Notes under the pieces: generated by a model
Database searches by the model: none
What the model was told of the DNA's origin: nothing
Seen by the model: the letters and a program-made list of their open reading frames with translations, nothing else
In this document: piece by piece, positions 19,137-27,872 of the stretch
Layout of the letters: each line of letters starts with the position of its first letter
How positions within the stretch are numbered: position 1 is the stretch's first letter
NCBI GenBank assembly: GCA_030681195.1
Contig: JAUXXJ010000020.1
Location: 26,796 to 90,795 of the forward strand
DNA length: 64,000 bases
Source of the DNA: Rhodocyclaceae bacterium
GTDB lineage: Bacteria > Pseudomonadota > Gammaproteobacteria > Burkholderiales > Rhodocyclaceae
Direction: 5' to 3'
Translations under genes and position numbers: made by a program

Positions 19137-19775
19137 TCAGCGGGGACGAGCTTGCTGAGTGACGCGTTCAGCGAGGGCACGCACGTCGGCATGCTCCGGC
19201 TGCTTTTTCAGCATCGCCTCGACATAAGGCTTCAGCAATGCCGGTTCGCGACGCTCTTGCAGCAGACCGATCATGTACAGCTCGGGCAGGATGTCATCGG
19301 CCTCGGCTGACGCGACCCACGCTGCATAGTCAGCCTGTGCCTGCGCCACGGTGGCATCATCGGGAATGCGCCCCGGGGCACTCCGCAAGGTCAGCCCGCC
19401 GATGCGTTGCACGTTGCCTGCGGCTGCCAGCGACACGCGGCTCGGTGCGCCTTTGATGTCGATCGCTTGTGCTGCCTTGCCGGTCAGCACTTCACCCCCC
19501 GCCGTGCGCAGGCGGAAACTGGCAGGGCCCTGCCATGGTTCGCGGCGACGACTCTCGAAGAGCACAATCTGCATCTCGGCGCCAGCGGCCAGCGTGATTT
19601 CATCCCCTTCGCGCAGGCGCGAAAAAGCACTGGGCTCAAAGCGATTGCCTGCGGCACTCTTTGCCGAGACCTGCCCCGAGAGCCGGTCGATGAGACCCAC
19701 GTAGACGGGGGCTTGCGCCTGCACCAGCGGCGCGAACATAACCATCAGGAGCAGCAGTATGCGGGGCAATGACAT
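19137..19775 (-). CDS. Secreted FecR-like domain protein
   Basis: A 212-residue exported protein. Seen: signal peptide MSLPRILLLLMVMFAPLVQAQA, then a short beta-rich region (GLIDRLSGQVSAKSAAG..., LREGDEITLAAGAEMQIVLF) resembling the FecR fold that reads 'signal, threshold, value' in periplasmic sensors, and a helical C-terminal third (EADDILPELYMIGLLQ, repeat-like) of unknown role. ATG 19775 is preferred because AAAGGA is 5 bases upstream; the ATG 5 codons earlier lies in that ribosome site. FecR-like proteins commonly sit beside CHASE2 cyclases, as here. FecR membership is judged from pattern only. Confidence 0.7.
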   Translation of the reverse strand: MSLPRILLLLMVMFAPLVQAQAPVYVGLIDRLSGQVSAKSAAGNRFEPSAFSRLREGDEITLAAGAEMQIVLFESRRREPWQGPASFRLRTAGGEVLTGKAAQAIDIKGAPSRVSLAAAGNVQRIGGLTLRSAPGRIPDDATVAQAQADYAAWVASAEADDILPELYMIGLLQERREPALLKPYVEAMLKKQPEHADVRALAERVTQQARPR

Positions 19776-19798
19776 GATGATTCCTTTCAACGTTCCAG

Positions 19799-21658
19799 CT
19801 AAAGAATTTCGACAACCTCGATGGGCAGCTTTTTCCCCTTGACGCTAATCTGGGCATGCGCGCCTGTCCGCGCTTCATCCGCCGTCGCGCCAGAGGAAAG
19901 GGCCGCGTTCAACGTGTCACGACTGGCCACAATACGCCAGCCGAGCTCTTTGGTGGCCGATTCCAGACGCGAAGCCAGGTTGACGGCATCGCCAATCGCC
20001 GTGAATTCGACCCGGCGTTCCGTGCCCAGGTTGCCGACCACCGCTTTGCCGCTGTGAATGCCAATGCCGATGGCAAACGGCGGCAGGCCACGATCCTGGA
20101 ATCGATTGGCCATCCAGGGGGCAAACGCCTCAGCCGCCTGGATGATGTCGCGTGCCACGACCAGTGCGCGGCGTGCATGATCCGGCTGATGCACCGGCGC
20201 GCCGAACACGGCCATGATCGCATCGCCGATAAATTTGTCGACATTGCCGCCCTGTGCCAGGATCGGCGCACAGGCATGCGGTAACCAGGCATTGAGCATT
20301 TCGAAGACTTCGCGGCTGCTGAGCTTTTCAGAAATGGCCGTGAAGTTGCGAATGTCGAGGAACAGGATGGTTAGCTCAGCTTCGCTGCCCCCGGTGTCTG
20401 GGAGATCACCGCTCACCGCCAGGTCGGCCACATCGTCCGATACATAGCGGGCAAACAGCGACCGCAGGCGGCTGCGTTCGCGCGCCTCACGCCCGGAGCG
20501 GGAGGCCATGGCAGTTGCCCAGGTAAGGCCACTACCGATCAGCAGCGGCGCGGGGGCAAGCCAGATATCGGCGCCAAATAACAGCAAGCTCGTCAGACCC
20601 GTCGCGGCAAAAGCGCCACCCATTGCAACACTCGAACGCAAGGGGGAATAGCGGGCGACAGCCAACGCCAACAGCACGCCGAGCAGTGCCGTTGCAAGCA
20701 CGCTGGCGACCGGCGGCAGGACGGTGATGTGCCTTCCGGTCAGCAGGGCCTCCACCGTTTGCGCATGCAACTCCCCGCCGCTCATCAATTGCGGCGACGT
20801 TCCCGGCAGTGTGCGTGCATACGGCGTCAACTGAACATCCTGCAAGCTGGTGGCCTCGGGGGCGATGATTACGACTTTGCCGCGCAATGCCTGTACTTCC
20901 TGGCGTTGCAGGGCATCGGCTGCCGTCAGGGTGGCAAGTGAGACCCGCGATACTCGCCCCGGTGGGCCGGCAAAGGGAATCAGGCGGGGAACTTCTGGCA
21001 CACCGCCGAGAAGCGCCTCGATGGCCGCGCCATCCAGCCGGCGCTTTTGTGCGGCCAGCGCCAGCCGCACGGGAAATGACAGCGTCGGTGCCTGGCCCTC
21101 AAAGCGTGGTTGAAAGCGCCGGATGACGCCATCGGCATCGGCATGCAGATTGACCAGCGCGGTATCTTCGAGGCCACCCGGCAGCAGCAGCTGGTGCTCC
21201 ATCGGCGGCAACAAATCGCCCTCGCTGCCACGTGCCGCCGCAAGGATGACATCCCCTTCAATCAGCGCGGCACGAAACGGGGCTTCGTAGCCACGGCTCA
21301 ACGCCGTCTCGCCAGCGCCGACTTTTTCCAGCCAGCTTTCCGCACTGGTCGCCTGAATCAAGTCGACCCCGATGGCGACTACCCCGGCAGCCCGCAGGGT
21401 CGCCATGGCGGCACCGAGCTGGGGTTGCCAGAAGGCCAGCGGGGTATCGCGAAACTGGATCAGGCTGGCATCGTCAATGGCCGCGATCGCGACGTGCTGC
21501 AATGGTGCGCGATTACCGCTGAGGCGATGCCATGCATCGTAAGCCAGCTGATCGATCGCCATGGACCAGGGCATGATCGAGGCCAATGCTGCCAGAATGC
21601 CGGCCAGCAGGCCGAATGGCAGCAGCCGGAGGCTGGCGTTGTTAGCGGACACCACCAC
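19799..21658 (-). CDS. CHASE2-domain class III adenylate cyclase, membrane bound
   Basis: About 619 residues: one transmembrane helix near the start (LLPFGLLAGILAALASIMP), a large periplasmic CHASE2 sensor (about 45-330), three hydrophobic helices (about 335-420), and a cytoplasmic class III cyclase domain. In the cyclase, FLDIRNFT and DKFIGDAIMAVFGAP carry the two metal Asp residues and the adenine-selecting Lys, and TAIGDAVNLASRLE carries the second selecting Asp, so ATP is the likely substrate. No ATG fits near the first helix; three consecutive GTG codons (21658, 21655, 21652) are the only plausible starts and overlap the end of moeB. KVGAGETA near residue 115 is encoded by the 24-bp repeat. 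Same transcript as the FecR-like and caspase genes. Confidence 0.88.
   Translation of the reverse strand: MVVSANNASLRLLPFGLLAGILAALASIMPWSMAIDQLAYDAWHRLSGNRAPLQHVAIAAIDDASLIQFRDTPLAFWQPQLGAAMATLRAAGVVAIGVDLIQATSAESWLEKVGAGETALSRGYEAPFRAALIEGDVILAAARGSEGDLLPPMEHQLLLPGGLEDTALVNLHADADGVIRRFQPRFEGQAPTLSFPVRLALAAQKRRLDGAAIEALLGGVPEVPRLIPFAGPPGRVSRVSLATLTAADALQRQEVQALRGKVVIIAPEATSLQDVQLTPYARTLPGTSPQLMSGGELHAQTVEALLTGRHITVLPPVASVLATALLGVLLALAVARYSPLRSSVAMGGAFAATGLTSLLLFGADIWLAPAPLLIGSGLTWATAMASRSGREARERSRLRSLFARYVSDDVADLAVSGDLPDTGGSEAELTILFLDIRNFTAISEKLSSREVFEMLNAWLPHACAPILAQGGNVDKFIGDAIMAVFGAPVHQPDHARRALVVARDIIQAAEAFAPWMANRFQDRGLPPFAIGIGIHSGKAVVGNLGTERRVEFTAIGDAVNLASRLESATKELGWRIVASRDTLNAALSSGATADEARTGAHAQISVKGKKLPIEVVEIL
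21303..21327 (+). repeat. 24-bp dispersed repeat, copy in the CHASE2 cyclase gene
   Basis: Forward orientation, one difference from consensus (GCCGTCTCGCCA). Read on the minus strand it encodes KVGAGETA within the sensor domain. Confidence 0.85.
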
Positions 21659-22394
21659 ACGCGCTGCACTGCGGATCGCGCGGCACAGCAATACTGCGCC
21701 ATTCCATCGCCAGTCCATCGAGCAACAGCAGGCGACCGGCCAGCGATTCGCCACAACCGATCAGCAGCTTGAGCGCCTCGGCGGCCTGCAGGCTGCCGAT
21801 GATGCCGACCAGCGGCGCAAACACGCCCATGGTCGCGCAGCGGACTTCCTCGACATCTTCAGCTTCAGGGAAGAGGCAGTGGTAGCAGGGCGCGTTCTCC
21901 TGCCGACTATCAAACACGGCCACCTGACCATCGAAGCGTACGGCGGCGCCGGACACCAGTGGTTTGCGCAGTGTCACACAGGCACGGTTGACCGCGTGAC
22001 GCGTGGCAAAGTTGTCGCAGCAATCAAGGACCACGTCTGCGGCAGCGACCTCCGCTTCAAGGCGTGCGCCGGCCAGTCGTTCCTGTAGCGGGACGACATG
22101 GCAGTGCGGGTTGATTTCAGCCAGTGTGGCCACACCCGATGTCACTTTCGGCTGGCCGATCGTCTCGGTGCGATGCAGAATCTGGCGTTGCAGGTTAGTC
22201 AGGTCAACCGTGTCGCCATCGGCCAGCACCAGGGTGCCAATGCCGGCAGAAGCCAGGTAAAGCGCAGCCGGAGAACCGAGTCCGCCGGCGCCGATGATCA
22301 GCGCACGGGCGCCGGTGATGCGCGCCTGTCCCTCGATGCCGATCTGGGGCAGCAGAATGTGGCGGCTGTAGCGCAGCAACGCCTCATCGTTCAT
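21642..22394 (-). CDS. moeB: Molybdopterin-synthase adenylyltransferase / ThiF-HesA-family E1-like enzyme
   Basis: Activates the C-terminus of a ubiquitin-like sulfur carrier (MoaD or ThiS) by adenylation. Seen in 250 residues: RYSRHILLPQIGIEGQARI, nucleotide loop GAGGLGSPAA, DGDTVDLTNLQRQILH, the zinc-binding CYHC and CSAC pairs, and RCATMGVFAPLVG with the probable catalytic Cys. ATG 22394 overlaps the upstream stop (ATGA). MoeB and ThiF cannot be separated by sequence alone; mogA elsewhere in the window shows the cell makes molybdenum cofactor. It is co-transcribed with ctpA, an order common in betaproteobacteria. Confidence 0.9.
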   Translation of the reverse strand: MNDEALLRYSRHILLPQIGIEGQARITGARALIIGAGGLGSPAALYLASAGIGTLVLADGDTVDLTNLQRQILHRTETIGQPKVTSGVATLAEINPHCHVVPLQERLAGARLEAEVAAADVVLDCCDNFATRHAVNRACVTLRKPLVSGAAVRFDGQVAVFDSRQENAPCYHCLFPEAEDVEEVRCATMGVFAPLVGIIGSLQAAEALKLLIGCGESLAGRLLLLDGLAMEWRSIAVPRDPQCSACGGVR

Positions 22395-22858
22395 TTGTAC
22401 TCGCGTAATTCCAGGGGCGTTTCGTCTTTGTCGCCGTGCGGGTGGTGTTCCCAGGCTTGCGAATAGACTTCGTGCGACTTTTTGATCAGGCGCTCGGGTT
22501 GGACCATGTTGCGCCGCTGGGTTTCCTCGGTGAAATAGACGAGGGCGCGGATCAGTTTGCAGTAAAGGGTGTTTTCGAGATGGAAGCCGCGATCTTCCAG
22601 CAGCTTTTCCAGCCCCTCCATGCAGTGGTCGCTGATTTCGTACCAGACCGACACGCCGTTCGGCAAGGTGCCGGGGGCCACTTCCAGGTGTGGTAGTGAA
22701 GACAGTAGGGCAATCGCGTCGGCGACCAGCTGATCCTGTTTCAGTTTGCAAAAACGAATCTCGCGATGCTTGCGCGTGCCCGCCTGCGGCGCCAGGGGAT
22801 GCGGCCGGTGCATGCCGCGCTCCTGGTCGCGTAGGTGGCGCGCGCGCTCGGGGTTCAT
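22391..22858 (-). CDS. Conserved hypothetical protein, 155 residues
   Basis: I do not recognise a family. Seen: a soluble, mixed-charge protein with a basic start (NPERARHLRDQERGMHRPH), a central helical region (LVADAIALLSSLP, CMEGLEKLLEDRGF) and an acidic-to-charged end (KDETPLELREYK). No signal peptide, membrane helix or metal-binding cluster is evident. It overlaps ctpA by 4 bp upstream and moeB by 4 bp downstream, so it is a genuine translated member of that transcript. Confidence 0.75.
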   Translation of the reverse strand: MNPERARHLRDQERGMHRPHPLAPQAGTRKHREIRFCKLKQDQLVADAIALLSSLPHLEVAPGTLPNGVSVWYEISDHCMEGLEKLLEDRGFHLENTLYCKLIRALVYFTEETQRRNMVQPERLIKKSHEVYSQAWEHHPHGDKDETPLELREYK

Positions 22859-24255
22859 TTTTTGATGACCTGCAGGGCCTTGAGGAGGTTCATGGCCTGG
22901 GTCAGCTGGTAATCATTCTTCGAGGCAAATTCGAGCGGGGCAGCATGGGCTTCGTCGCCATCTCCCTCCTTGCTGTTGGTCTTCGACTTACTCTTGTCGA
23001 TCTTGGGCACTGCGGCGGGCTTTTCTTCATCCTTTTCCTTGCCATTGGAGAGGTGGCGCTCCAGGTCAGCCTCGCGCATGCGTTCGCGCGAGCCGCCGTT
23101 GGCGGTTTCCTCGACAATGATGTCGGGGGTAATACCCTTGGCCTGGATCGAACGGCCATTCGGCGTGTAGTAGCGCGCCGTGGTCAGCTTGATCGCCGTC
23201 TTGGCCGACAGCGGCAAGACCGTTTGTACCGAACCCTTGCCGAAGGTCTGGGTGCCCATGACAACCGCCCGCTTGTGATCCTGCAATGCGCCCGCGACGA
23301 TCTCGGAAGCAGAGGCCGAACCGGCATTGACGAGCACGATCATCGGCACGTTGCGCACGCCTTCCGGCAGCTTCTTGAGAATATCTTCACGCTGGCCGCG
23401 AAGATAATCTTCGGGCGAGGCAGTGTATTTGCGCTTGGCATCCTCGACGCGGCCATCGGTGGTTACGACCACGCTGCCTTGTGGCAGGAAGGCAGCAGCG
23501 ACGCCCACGGCGCCATGCAGGAGACCACCCGGATCGTTGCGGAGATCGAGTACCAGACCTTTCAGACTGCCCCCTTTTTCTTCCTTGTAGAGCTTGTCGA
23601 GATGCTTGACGACATCGGCGATAGTCTCTTCTTGGAATTGCGTTACGCGCAGATAGCCGTAACCCGGTTCCAGCGACTTCGACTTGACGCTCTGTACCTT
23701 GACCTTGTCGCGCTCAATGGTGATCTCCAGTGGCTTGGTTTCACCCTTGCGCAGAATGGTCAGCCTGATCGAGGTCTTCGGCTTGCCACGCATTTTTTTC
23801 ACGGCATCGTTGAGGGTCATGCCCTTCACGGGCGTATCGTCGAGCTTGAAGATCAGGTCGCCACTCTTGATACCGGCGCGATAAGCGGGGGTGTCTTCAA
23901 TCGGCGAGACGACCTTGACGAGGCCGTCCTCCATGCCCACCTCGATCCCGAGGCCGCCGAATTCGCCCTGTGTGGAAACCTGTAGATCCTTGAAGGCATC
24001 CGCATCCAGGTAGGCCGAGTGCGGATCGAGATTGGCCAGCATGCCGCTGATGGCGTGGGTGATCAGCTGCTTGTCATCGACCGGTTCGACATAGCCCTGC
24101 TTGATGGCACTGAAGACATCAGTGAAGCTGCGCAACTCCTCAATCGGCAACGGCGCGCTGTCCTTCTGGGCAATGGCGGAATAATTGACGCTCAACATCA
24201 CGCCGGCGATGAGGCCGACGAAGACGAGACCGATTTGTTGGAGTTTGCTGCGCAT
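22855..24255 (-). CDS. ctpA: Carboxyl-terminal processing protease (S41 family)
   Basis: A periplasmic serine protease that trims or degrades envelope proteins. Seen in 466 residues: an N-terminal helix/signal (KLQQIGLVFVGLIAGVML), a PDZ domain (about 90-170, GEFGGLGIEVG...TPAYRAGIKSGDLIF), then the catalytic core with Ser in GSASASEIVAG and Lys in TFGKGSVQ, and a Lys/Ser-rich C-terminal tail before the final helix. ATG 24255 is chosen because GAGGGA stands 6 bases upstream; the frame extends 12 codons further without a site. The gene follows envC, another murein-related activator, as in many beta- and gammaproteobacteria. Confidence 0.95.
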   Translation of the reverse strand: MRSKLQQIGLVFVGLIAGVMLSVNYSAIAQKDSAPLPIEELRSFTDVFSAIKQGYVEPVDDKQLITHAISGMLANLDPHSAYLDADAFKDLQVSTQGEFGGLGIEVGMEDGLVKVVSPIEDTPAYRAGIKSGDLIFKLDDTPVKGMTLNDAVKKMRGKPKTSIRLTILRKGETKPLEITIERDKVKVQSVKSKSLEPGYGYLRVTQFQEETIADVVKHLDKLYKEEKGGSLKGLVLDLRNDPGGLLHGAVGVAAAFLPQGSVVVTTDGRVEDAKRKYTASPEDYLRGQREDILKKLPEGVRNVPMIVLVNAGSASASEIVAGALQDHKRAVVMGTQTFGKGSVQTVLPLSAKTAIKLTTARYYTPNGRSIQAKGITPDIIVEETANGGSRERMREADLERHLSNGKEKDEEKPAAVPKIDKSKSKTNSKEGDGDEAHAAPLEFASKNDYQLTQAMNLLKALQVIKK

Positions 24256-24278
24256 GAAGTCCCTCACTAATGCCATCA

Positions 24279-25475
24279 CTACTTGAGCCACTTGCCCGGA
24301 TCGAAGGCTTGCCCACGATGCCTGAGTTCAAAGTATAAACCCGATTCCACCTGCCCTCCGCCGGTGCCAATACCGGTGCCGGCAGTCCCTACCGTCCCGC
24401 CAGCGCCGACTTTTTGGCCGACATCGGCCAGCAGCGTCTGATTATTGCCATAGACGGACAGGAAATCGTCGTCGTGGTCGATGATGATGAGGTTGCCATA
24501 GCCGCGCAGCCAGTCGGCAAAGACCACGACGCCGGCGGCCACGGCCTTGACGCTGGCCCCTTCCGCCGCGCGGAAAAACAATCCCTTCCAGATCGACTGA
24601 CCATCGTCGCGCCTGCTGCCAAAGCGAGCGGCCACGGTGCCGTCAATGGGGCGCAGCAGCTTGCCGCGCAGTTTGGCGAAGTCGCCGCCGGCATTGACGG
24701 GCTCGGCGGCTGGTGTCTTGCCGGCGACGCGCGGCGGCGGGGCCTTGGTGGCCGGCTTGGCGCGGGCGCTGCGTTTGATGATGCTGTCAATTAGGTTGGC
24801 GAGCCGCTGCTCATTTTGCTTGAGTGTCTCGATTTTCCGCTGCGTTGTCTTGATCTGCGCGGCGATCTTGGCCAGGACGATCTGCCGTTCCTGCTGGCGC
24901 TGGCGCAGCGCCGCCCGCTCGGTTTCTTCATGGCGGGCCAGTTCGGCGAGCTTTTCACCCCGCGCCCGTACGGTTTCGGAGACCTGGCGGATCTGCCCGG
25001 CATCGCGGCGCAAGCTGGCAATTAGTTCGGCCTTGGCCTGCGACAGCAAGGCCAGGAAGTGGCGGTCGCGCGCTGCCATGTTCGGGTCACCACCAGCCAG
25101 GAGGACGCTCAAGGCATCGGCTTCCCGGGCACGAAACTGGTGGCGCAACAGCCGGGCCAATTGCGCCTGACGTGTTTGTTGCTGACGTTCCAGTTGGGTG
25201 AGCTCACGCTCATGTTCACCGAGTTCTTGTTGCGCCGCAGATCGGGCATTGCTCAGATCGCGCAGTTTGCGTCCGACGGTCGAAATAGCCTGCTCGGTTT
25301 CACGCAGGCGATTGGCGCTTTCAGTACGCGAGTGCTCGCTTTCCTCAAGTTTCTTCTCAAGCGTGGCACGCTGCTCGCGCAGCGTGTCGAGTCGGGCTTT
25401 TTCTTTCTCCCCGGCCGCCAGGGCGATGCCTGGCAGCGCAAGGAGGAGAAGGGTGGCAGCAAGCCGGAAGGTCAA
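24279..25475 (-). CDS. envC: Murein hydrolase activator EnvC (LytM/M23-like, non-catalytic type)
   Basis: A periplasmic coiled-coil protein that activates amidases at the division septum. Seen in 398 residues: signal peptide [19 protein letters not shown], a long coiled coil (about 22-250, rich in Lys/Glu/Arg/Gln), a Pro/Ala linker, and a C-terminal LytM domain ([46 protein letters not shown]). The metal-binding HxxxD and HxH positions appear replaced, as in EnvC. Start TTG 25475 overlaps the gpmA stop; no other start fits. [10 protein letters not shown] near the end is encoded by the 24-bp repeat, at a position where LytM domains have a V(K/R)AGQ-type turn. Confidence 0.9.
   Translation of the reverse strand: MTFRLAATLLLLALPGIALAAGEKEKARLDTLREQRATLEKKLEESEHSRTESANRLRETEQAISTVGRKLRDLSNARSAAQQELGEHERELTQLERQQQTRQAQLARLLRHQFRAREADALSVLLAGGDPNMAARDRHFLALLSQAKAELIASLRRDAGQIRQVSETVRARGEKLAELARHEETERAALRQRQQERQIVLAKIAAQIKTTQRKIETLKQNEQRLANLIDSIIKRSARAKPATKAPPPRVAGKTPAAEPVNAGGDFAKLRGKLLRPIDGTVAARFGSRRDDGQSIWKGLFFRAAEGASVKAVAAGVVVFADWLRGYGNLIIIDHDDDFLSVYGNNQTLLADVGQKVGAGGTVGTAGTGIGTGGGQVESGLYFELRHRGQAFDPGKWLK
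24391..24415 (+). repeat. 24-bp dispersed repeat, copy in envC
   Basis: Forward orientation, one difference (first base A for G), otherwise exact. Encodes KVGAGGTV on the minus strand. Confidence 0.9.
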
Positions 25476-26221
25476 CCCTTGGCTTTGCCTTGGTTGGCCA
25501 CGGCAGCCTGCGCAGCGGCAATCGCGGCCGGGTCGCCCAAATAGTAGTTGCGCAAGGGCTTCAGGTTGGCATCGAACTCATAGACCAATGGCTGACCGGT
25601 GGGGATGTTGAGGCCGACGATGTCCTTGTCGGAGATATTGTCGAGATACTTGATCAGGGCGCGCAGACTGTTGCCGTGTGCCGTGACCAGCACACGCTTG
25701 CCGGACTTTACGGCTGGGGCGATGGTGTCAAACCAGAAGGGCAGGAAACGATCAACCGTGTCCTTGAGGCATTCCGTGGTCGGAAACAGGCCCGGGGCCA
25801 GATTGACATAGCGCGGGTCGTTGCTGTCATAGCGCGGATCGGTTTTTTCGAGCGCGGGCGGCGGCGTATCGTAGGCGCGACGCCATACCATGACTTGCGC
25901 TTCGCCGAACTTGGCGGCTGTTTCGGCCTTGTTGAGACCCTGCAGGGCACCATAATGGCGTTCGTTCAGGCGCCAGGAGTGCTGTACGGGCAGCCACAGG
26001 CGGTCCATCTCTTCGAGTACGGTCCATAGTGTCTTGATGGCGCGCTTCAACACCGAGGTATAGGCGATGTCGAAATCGAAGCCCTGTGCCTTGAGCAGCT
26101 GACCGGCCGCTTTGGCCTCCGCCAGTCCCTTTTCGGTCAGGCCGACATCGGTCCAGCCGGTGAAGCGGTTTTCCTGATTCCAGGTAGATTCGCCGTGGCG
26201 AAGGAGAACAAGTTTGTACAT
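25472..26221 (-). CDS. gpmA: 2,3-bisphosphoglycerate-dependent phosphoglycerate mutase
   Basis: Interconverts 3- and 2-phosphoglycerate in glycolysis. The 249-residue length is standard. Seen: [27 protein letters not shown] with phosphohistidine His, [15 protein letters not shown], the mutase-specific YDTPPP and RYDSNDPRY insert, and [15 protein letters not shown] with the second His. ATG 26221 starts the first strand. Its TTGA overlap with envC shows coupling to the envelope genes downstream. Confidence 0.97.
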   Translation of the reverse strand: MYKLVLLRHGESTWNQENRFTGWTDVGLTEKGLAEAKAAGQLLKAQGFDFDIAYTSVLKRAIKTLWTVLEEMDRLWLPVQHSWRLNERHYGALQGLNKAETAAKFGEAQVMVWRRAYDTPPPALEKTDPRYDSNDPRYVNLAPGLFPTTECLKDTVDRFLPFWFDTIAPAVKSGKRVLVTAHGNSLRALIKYLDNISDKDIVGLNIPTGQPLVYEFDANLKPLRNYYLGDPAAIAAAQAAVANQGKAKG

Positions 26222-26325
26222 GATGGGTGCGGAAGGAAGTTGGATCGGCCGTAGGGCACGGCATCGACAGGCCATTTTAATCCAAGTATGATCGTCGCCG
26301 CTGCCGATACGCTGGCCCGGGAAAA

Positions 26326-26781
26326 ATGCTGACTTACTTAAAAGACTACACCTACAAGAGCGAAGTTTCGCCAGAGTACTTTGCCCACATGACAGACTGG
26401 TTGCTCAACTGGTGCAGGCGCGAAACCGGCATGTCGTTTTCGTTGGTGCTGATTGACTTCAAGAATCCGTCTGCACTCGGCGATGTGCTCGGCGCGAAAT
26501 ACGCCATGGATCTTGTCAAGCGGGTCGGCAAGGAAATTGAATCTTCGCTGCGCGCCACTGATCTGCTCTGCCGTACCCGGGTGAGCAGTTTCTGGGTACT
26601 GCTTCCCAAGGGTGAACCCGGGATTGTGCTCAAAAAACTCGATCCCATACTTTCTGCGGCGCAGATGGATGGCCTTGATGCCACGCAACTCCATATTCGC
26701 AAGTTGCAGATCCCGGGCGAAGTTGCCACTGGTGTCACAGCGACCGAACTATTCAGGCAAATGCAGATTGATGGAAGCTAG
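26326..26781 (+). CDS. Degenerate GGDEF-like domain protein
   Basis: A 151-residue protein that resembles a diguanylate cyclase fold stripped of its active site. Seen: [36 protein letters not shown], which looks like the strand-and-helix before the active-site turn, then [14 protein letters not shown], in the place where cyclases have R.GGDEF..LLP; GGDEF itself is gone. So catalysis is not expected; a role as binding or regulatory subunit is possible (inference). It lies just upstream of an ArsR-type regulator. Confidence 0.65.
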   Translation: MLTYLKDYTYKSEVSPEYFAHMTDWLLNWCRRETGMSFSLVLIDFKNPSALGDVLGAKYAMDLVKRVGKEIESSLRATDLLCRTRVSSFWVLLPKGEPGIVLKKLDPILSAAQMDGLDATQLHIRKLQIPGEVATGVTATELFRQMQIDGS

Positions 26782-26797
26782 GGGCCATCGAATATCC

Positions 26798-27148
26798 ATG
26801 AACGGCATGAAAGACAGCACCAGTTTTTCCGAACTGATTGACCATCAAGAACAGGTGGAAGTCGCCGCCCGTGCGCTGAAGGCGATCTCCCATCCGCTGC
26901 GCCTGAAAATTCTCTGTGTCGTGAGTGATCAGGAAGTCTGCGTGCAGGACATTGTCGATGCCGTGGGCACCTCGCAGAGCAACATATCCCAGCACCTGGC
27001 CATCCTGCGCGACAAGAATGTGCTGGCCACACGCAAGGACGCCAATCGCGTTTTCTATCGGGTGGCCGACAAGCGTACCCTGCAGTTGATTGTCATGATG
27101 CGCGAAGTCTTCTGCGGCATTCCCGCTCAACCCGCCAATAAAAAATAG
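26798..27148 (+). CDS. ArsR/SmtB-family transcriptional regulator
   Basis: A winged-helix repressor of 116 residues. Seen: HPLRLKILCVVSDQEVCVQDIVDAVGTSQSNISQHLAILRDKNVLATRKDANRVFYRVAD, the standard ArsR helix-turn-helix and wing. Cys residues CVV..EVCVQ in helix 3 could be a sensing pair (inference), as in redox- or metal-sensing members. Start ATG 26798 or 26807; a weak AGGGG is the only upstream site. The rhodanese and glutaredoxin genes directly downstream suggest a sulfur or thiol redox signal. Confidence 0.88.
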   Translation: MNGMKDSTSFSELIDHQEQVEVAARALKAISHPLRLKILCVVSDQEVCVQDIVDAVGTSQSNISQHLAILRDKNVLATRKDANRVFYRVADKRTLQLIVMMREVFCGIPAQPANKK

Positions 27149-27161
27149 AAAGAAATCTTCG

Positions 27162-27575
27162 ATGTCCATGGAATTTATCCAGCAAAACTTGATGTGGGTC
27201 GGCCTCGCCGCAGTAAGCGGCGGCATGCTGATCTGGCAAACCGCCAGCGGCCGTGGGCGCAACAATATCTCGGTCAATGAGGCCACGCTGCTGATTAACC
27301 GTCAGGATGCCGTTGTCGTCGATGTGCGCGAAACCGCCGAATGGTCGTCCGGGCATATCCCTAATGCACGGCATATCTCGCTCGGCCATTTGTCCAAGCA
27401 TCTTTCCGAGATCGAGAAGTTCAAGGAAAAGCCGGTCATCGTCGTCTGTGCCAGCGGTAACCGTTCCGGCTCGGCCTGCAATGTGTTGCAGAAGGCCGGC
27501 TTCCAGCAAGTATTCAATCTGGCCGGCGGCATCCATGCCTGGAGCGATGCCGGCCTGCCCATGACCAAAAAATAA
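27162..27575 (+). CDS. Membrane-anchored rhodanese-like sulfurtransferase
   Basis: A 137-residue protein: an N-terminal helix (QNLMWVGLAAVSGGMLIW) anchors it in the inner membrane, followed by one rhodanese domain with VVVDVRETAEWSSGHIPNA and the active-site loop VVCASGNRSGSA, Cys96 being the sulfur carrier. Transfers sulfur between thiols. Its place between an ArsR regulator and grxC, with short gaps, matches the yibN-grxC-secB order found in beta- and gammaproteobacteria. Confidence 0.93.
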   Translation: MSMEFIQQNLMWVGLAAVSGGMLIWQTASGRGRNNISVNEATLLINRQDAVVVDVRETAEWSSGHIPNARHISLGHLSKHLSEIEKFKEKPVIVVCASGNRSGSACNVLQKAGFQQVFNLAGGIHAWSDAGLPMTKK

Positions 27576-27587
27576 GGGGTCGCGTCC

Positions 27588-27848
27588 ATGCCCAAGATCG
27601 AGATGTACTCTACCGCCGTGTGTCCCTATTGCGTTCGCGCCGAGCAACTCCTGCAGCGCAAGGGCATCACCGAAATCGAGAAGATTCGTGTCGACCTCGA
27701 TCCGGCCAAGCGTCAGGAAATGGAAACGCGCATACCGGGCGCCCGTACCGTTCCGCAAATCTTTATCGATGGCCTCCATGTCGGCGGCTGCGACGATCTT
27801 CACGAACTCGACCGCCAAGGGAAGCTCGATCCCTTGTTGGCCGCCTGA
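27588..27848 (+). CDS. grxC: Glutaredoxin 3
   Basis: An 86-residue dithiol glutaredoxin with active site CPYC (Cys12, Cys15), the cis-proline segment RTVPQIFIDG and the glutathione-site GGCDDL. It reduces disulfides in the cytoplasm using glutathione. Located between the rhodanese gene and secB. Confidence 0.96.
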   Translation: MPKIEMYSTAVCPYCVRAEQLLQRKGITEIEKIRVDLDPAKRQEMETRIPGARTVPQIFIDGLHVGGCDDLHELDRQGKLDPLLAA

Positions 27849-27872
27849 TTTTTACCCATCTGACACCAAACC

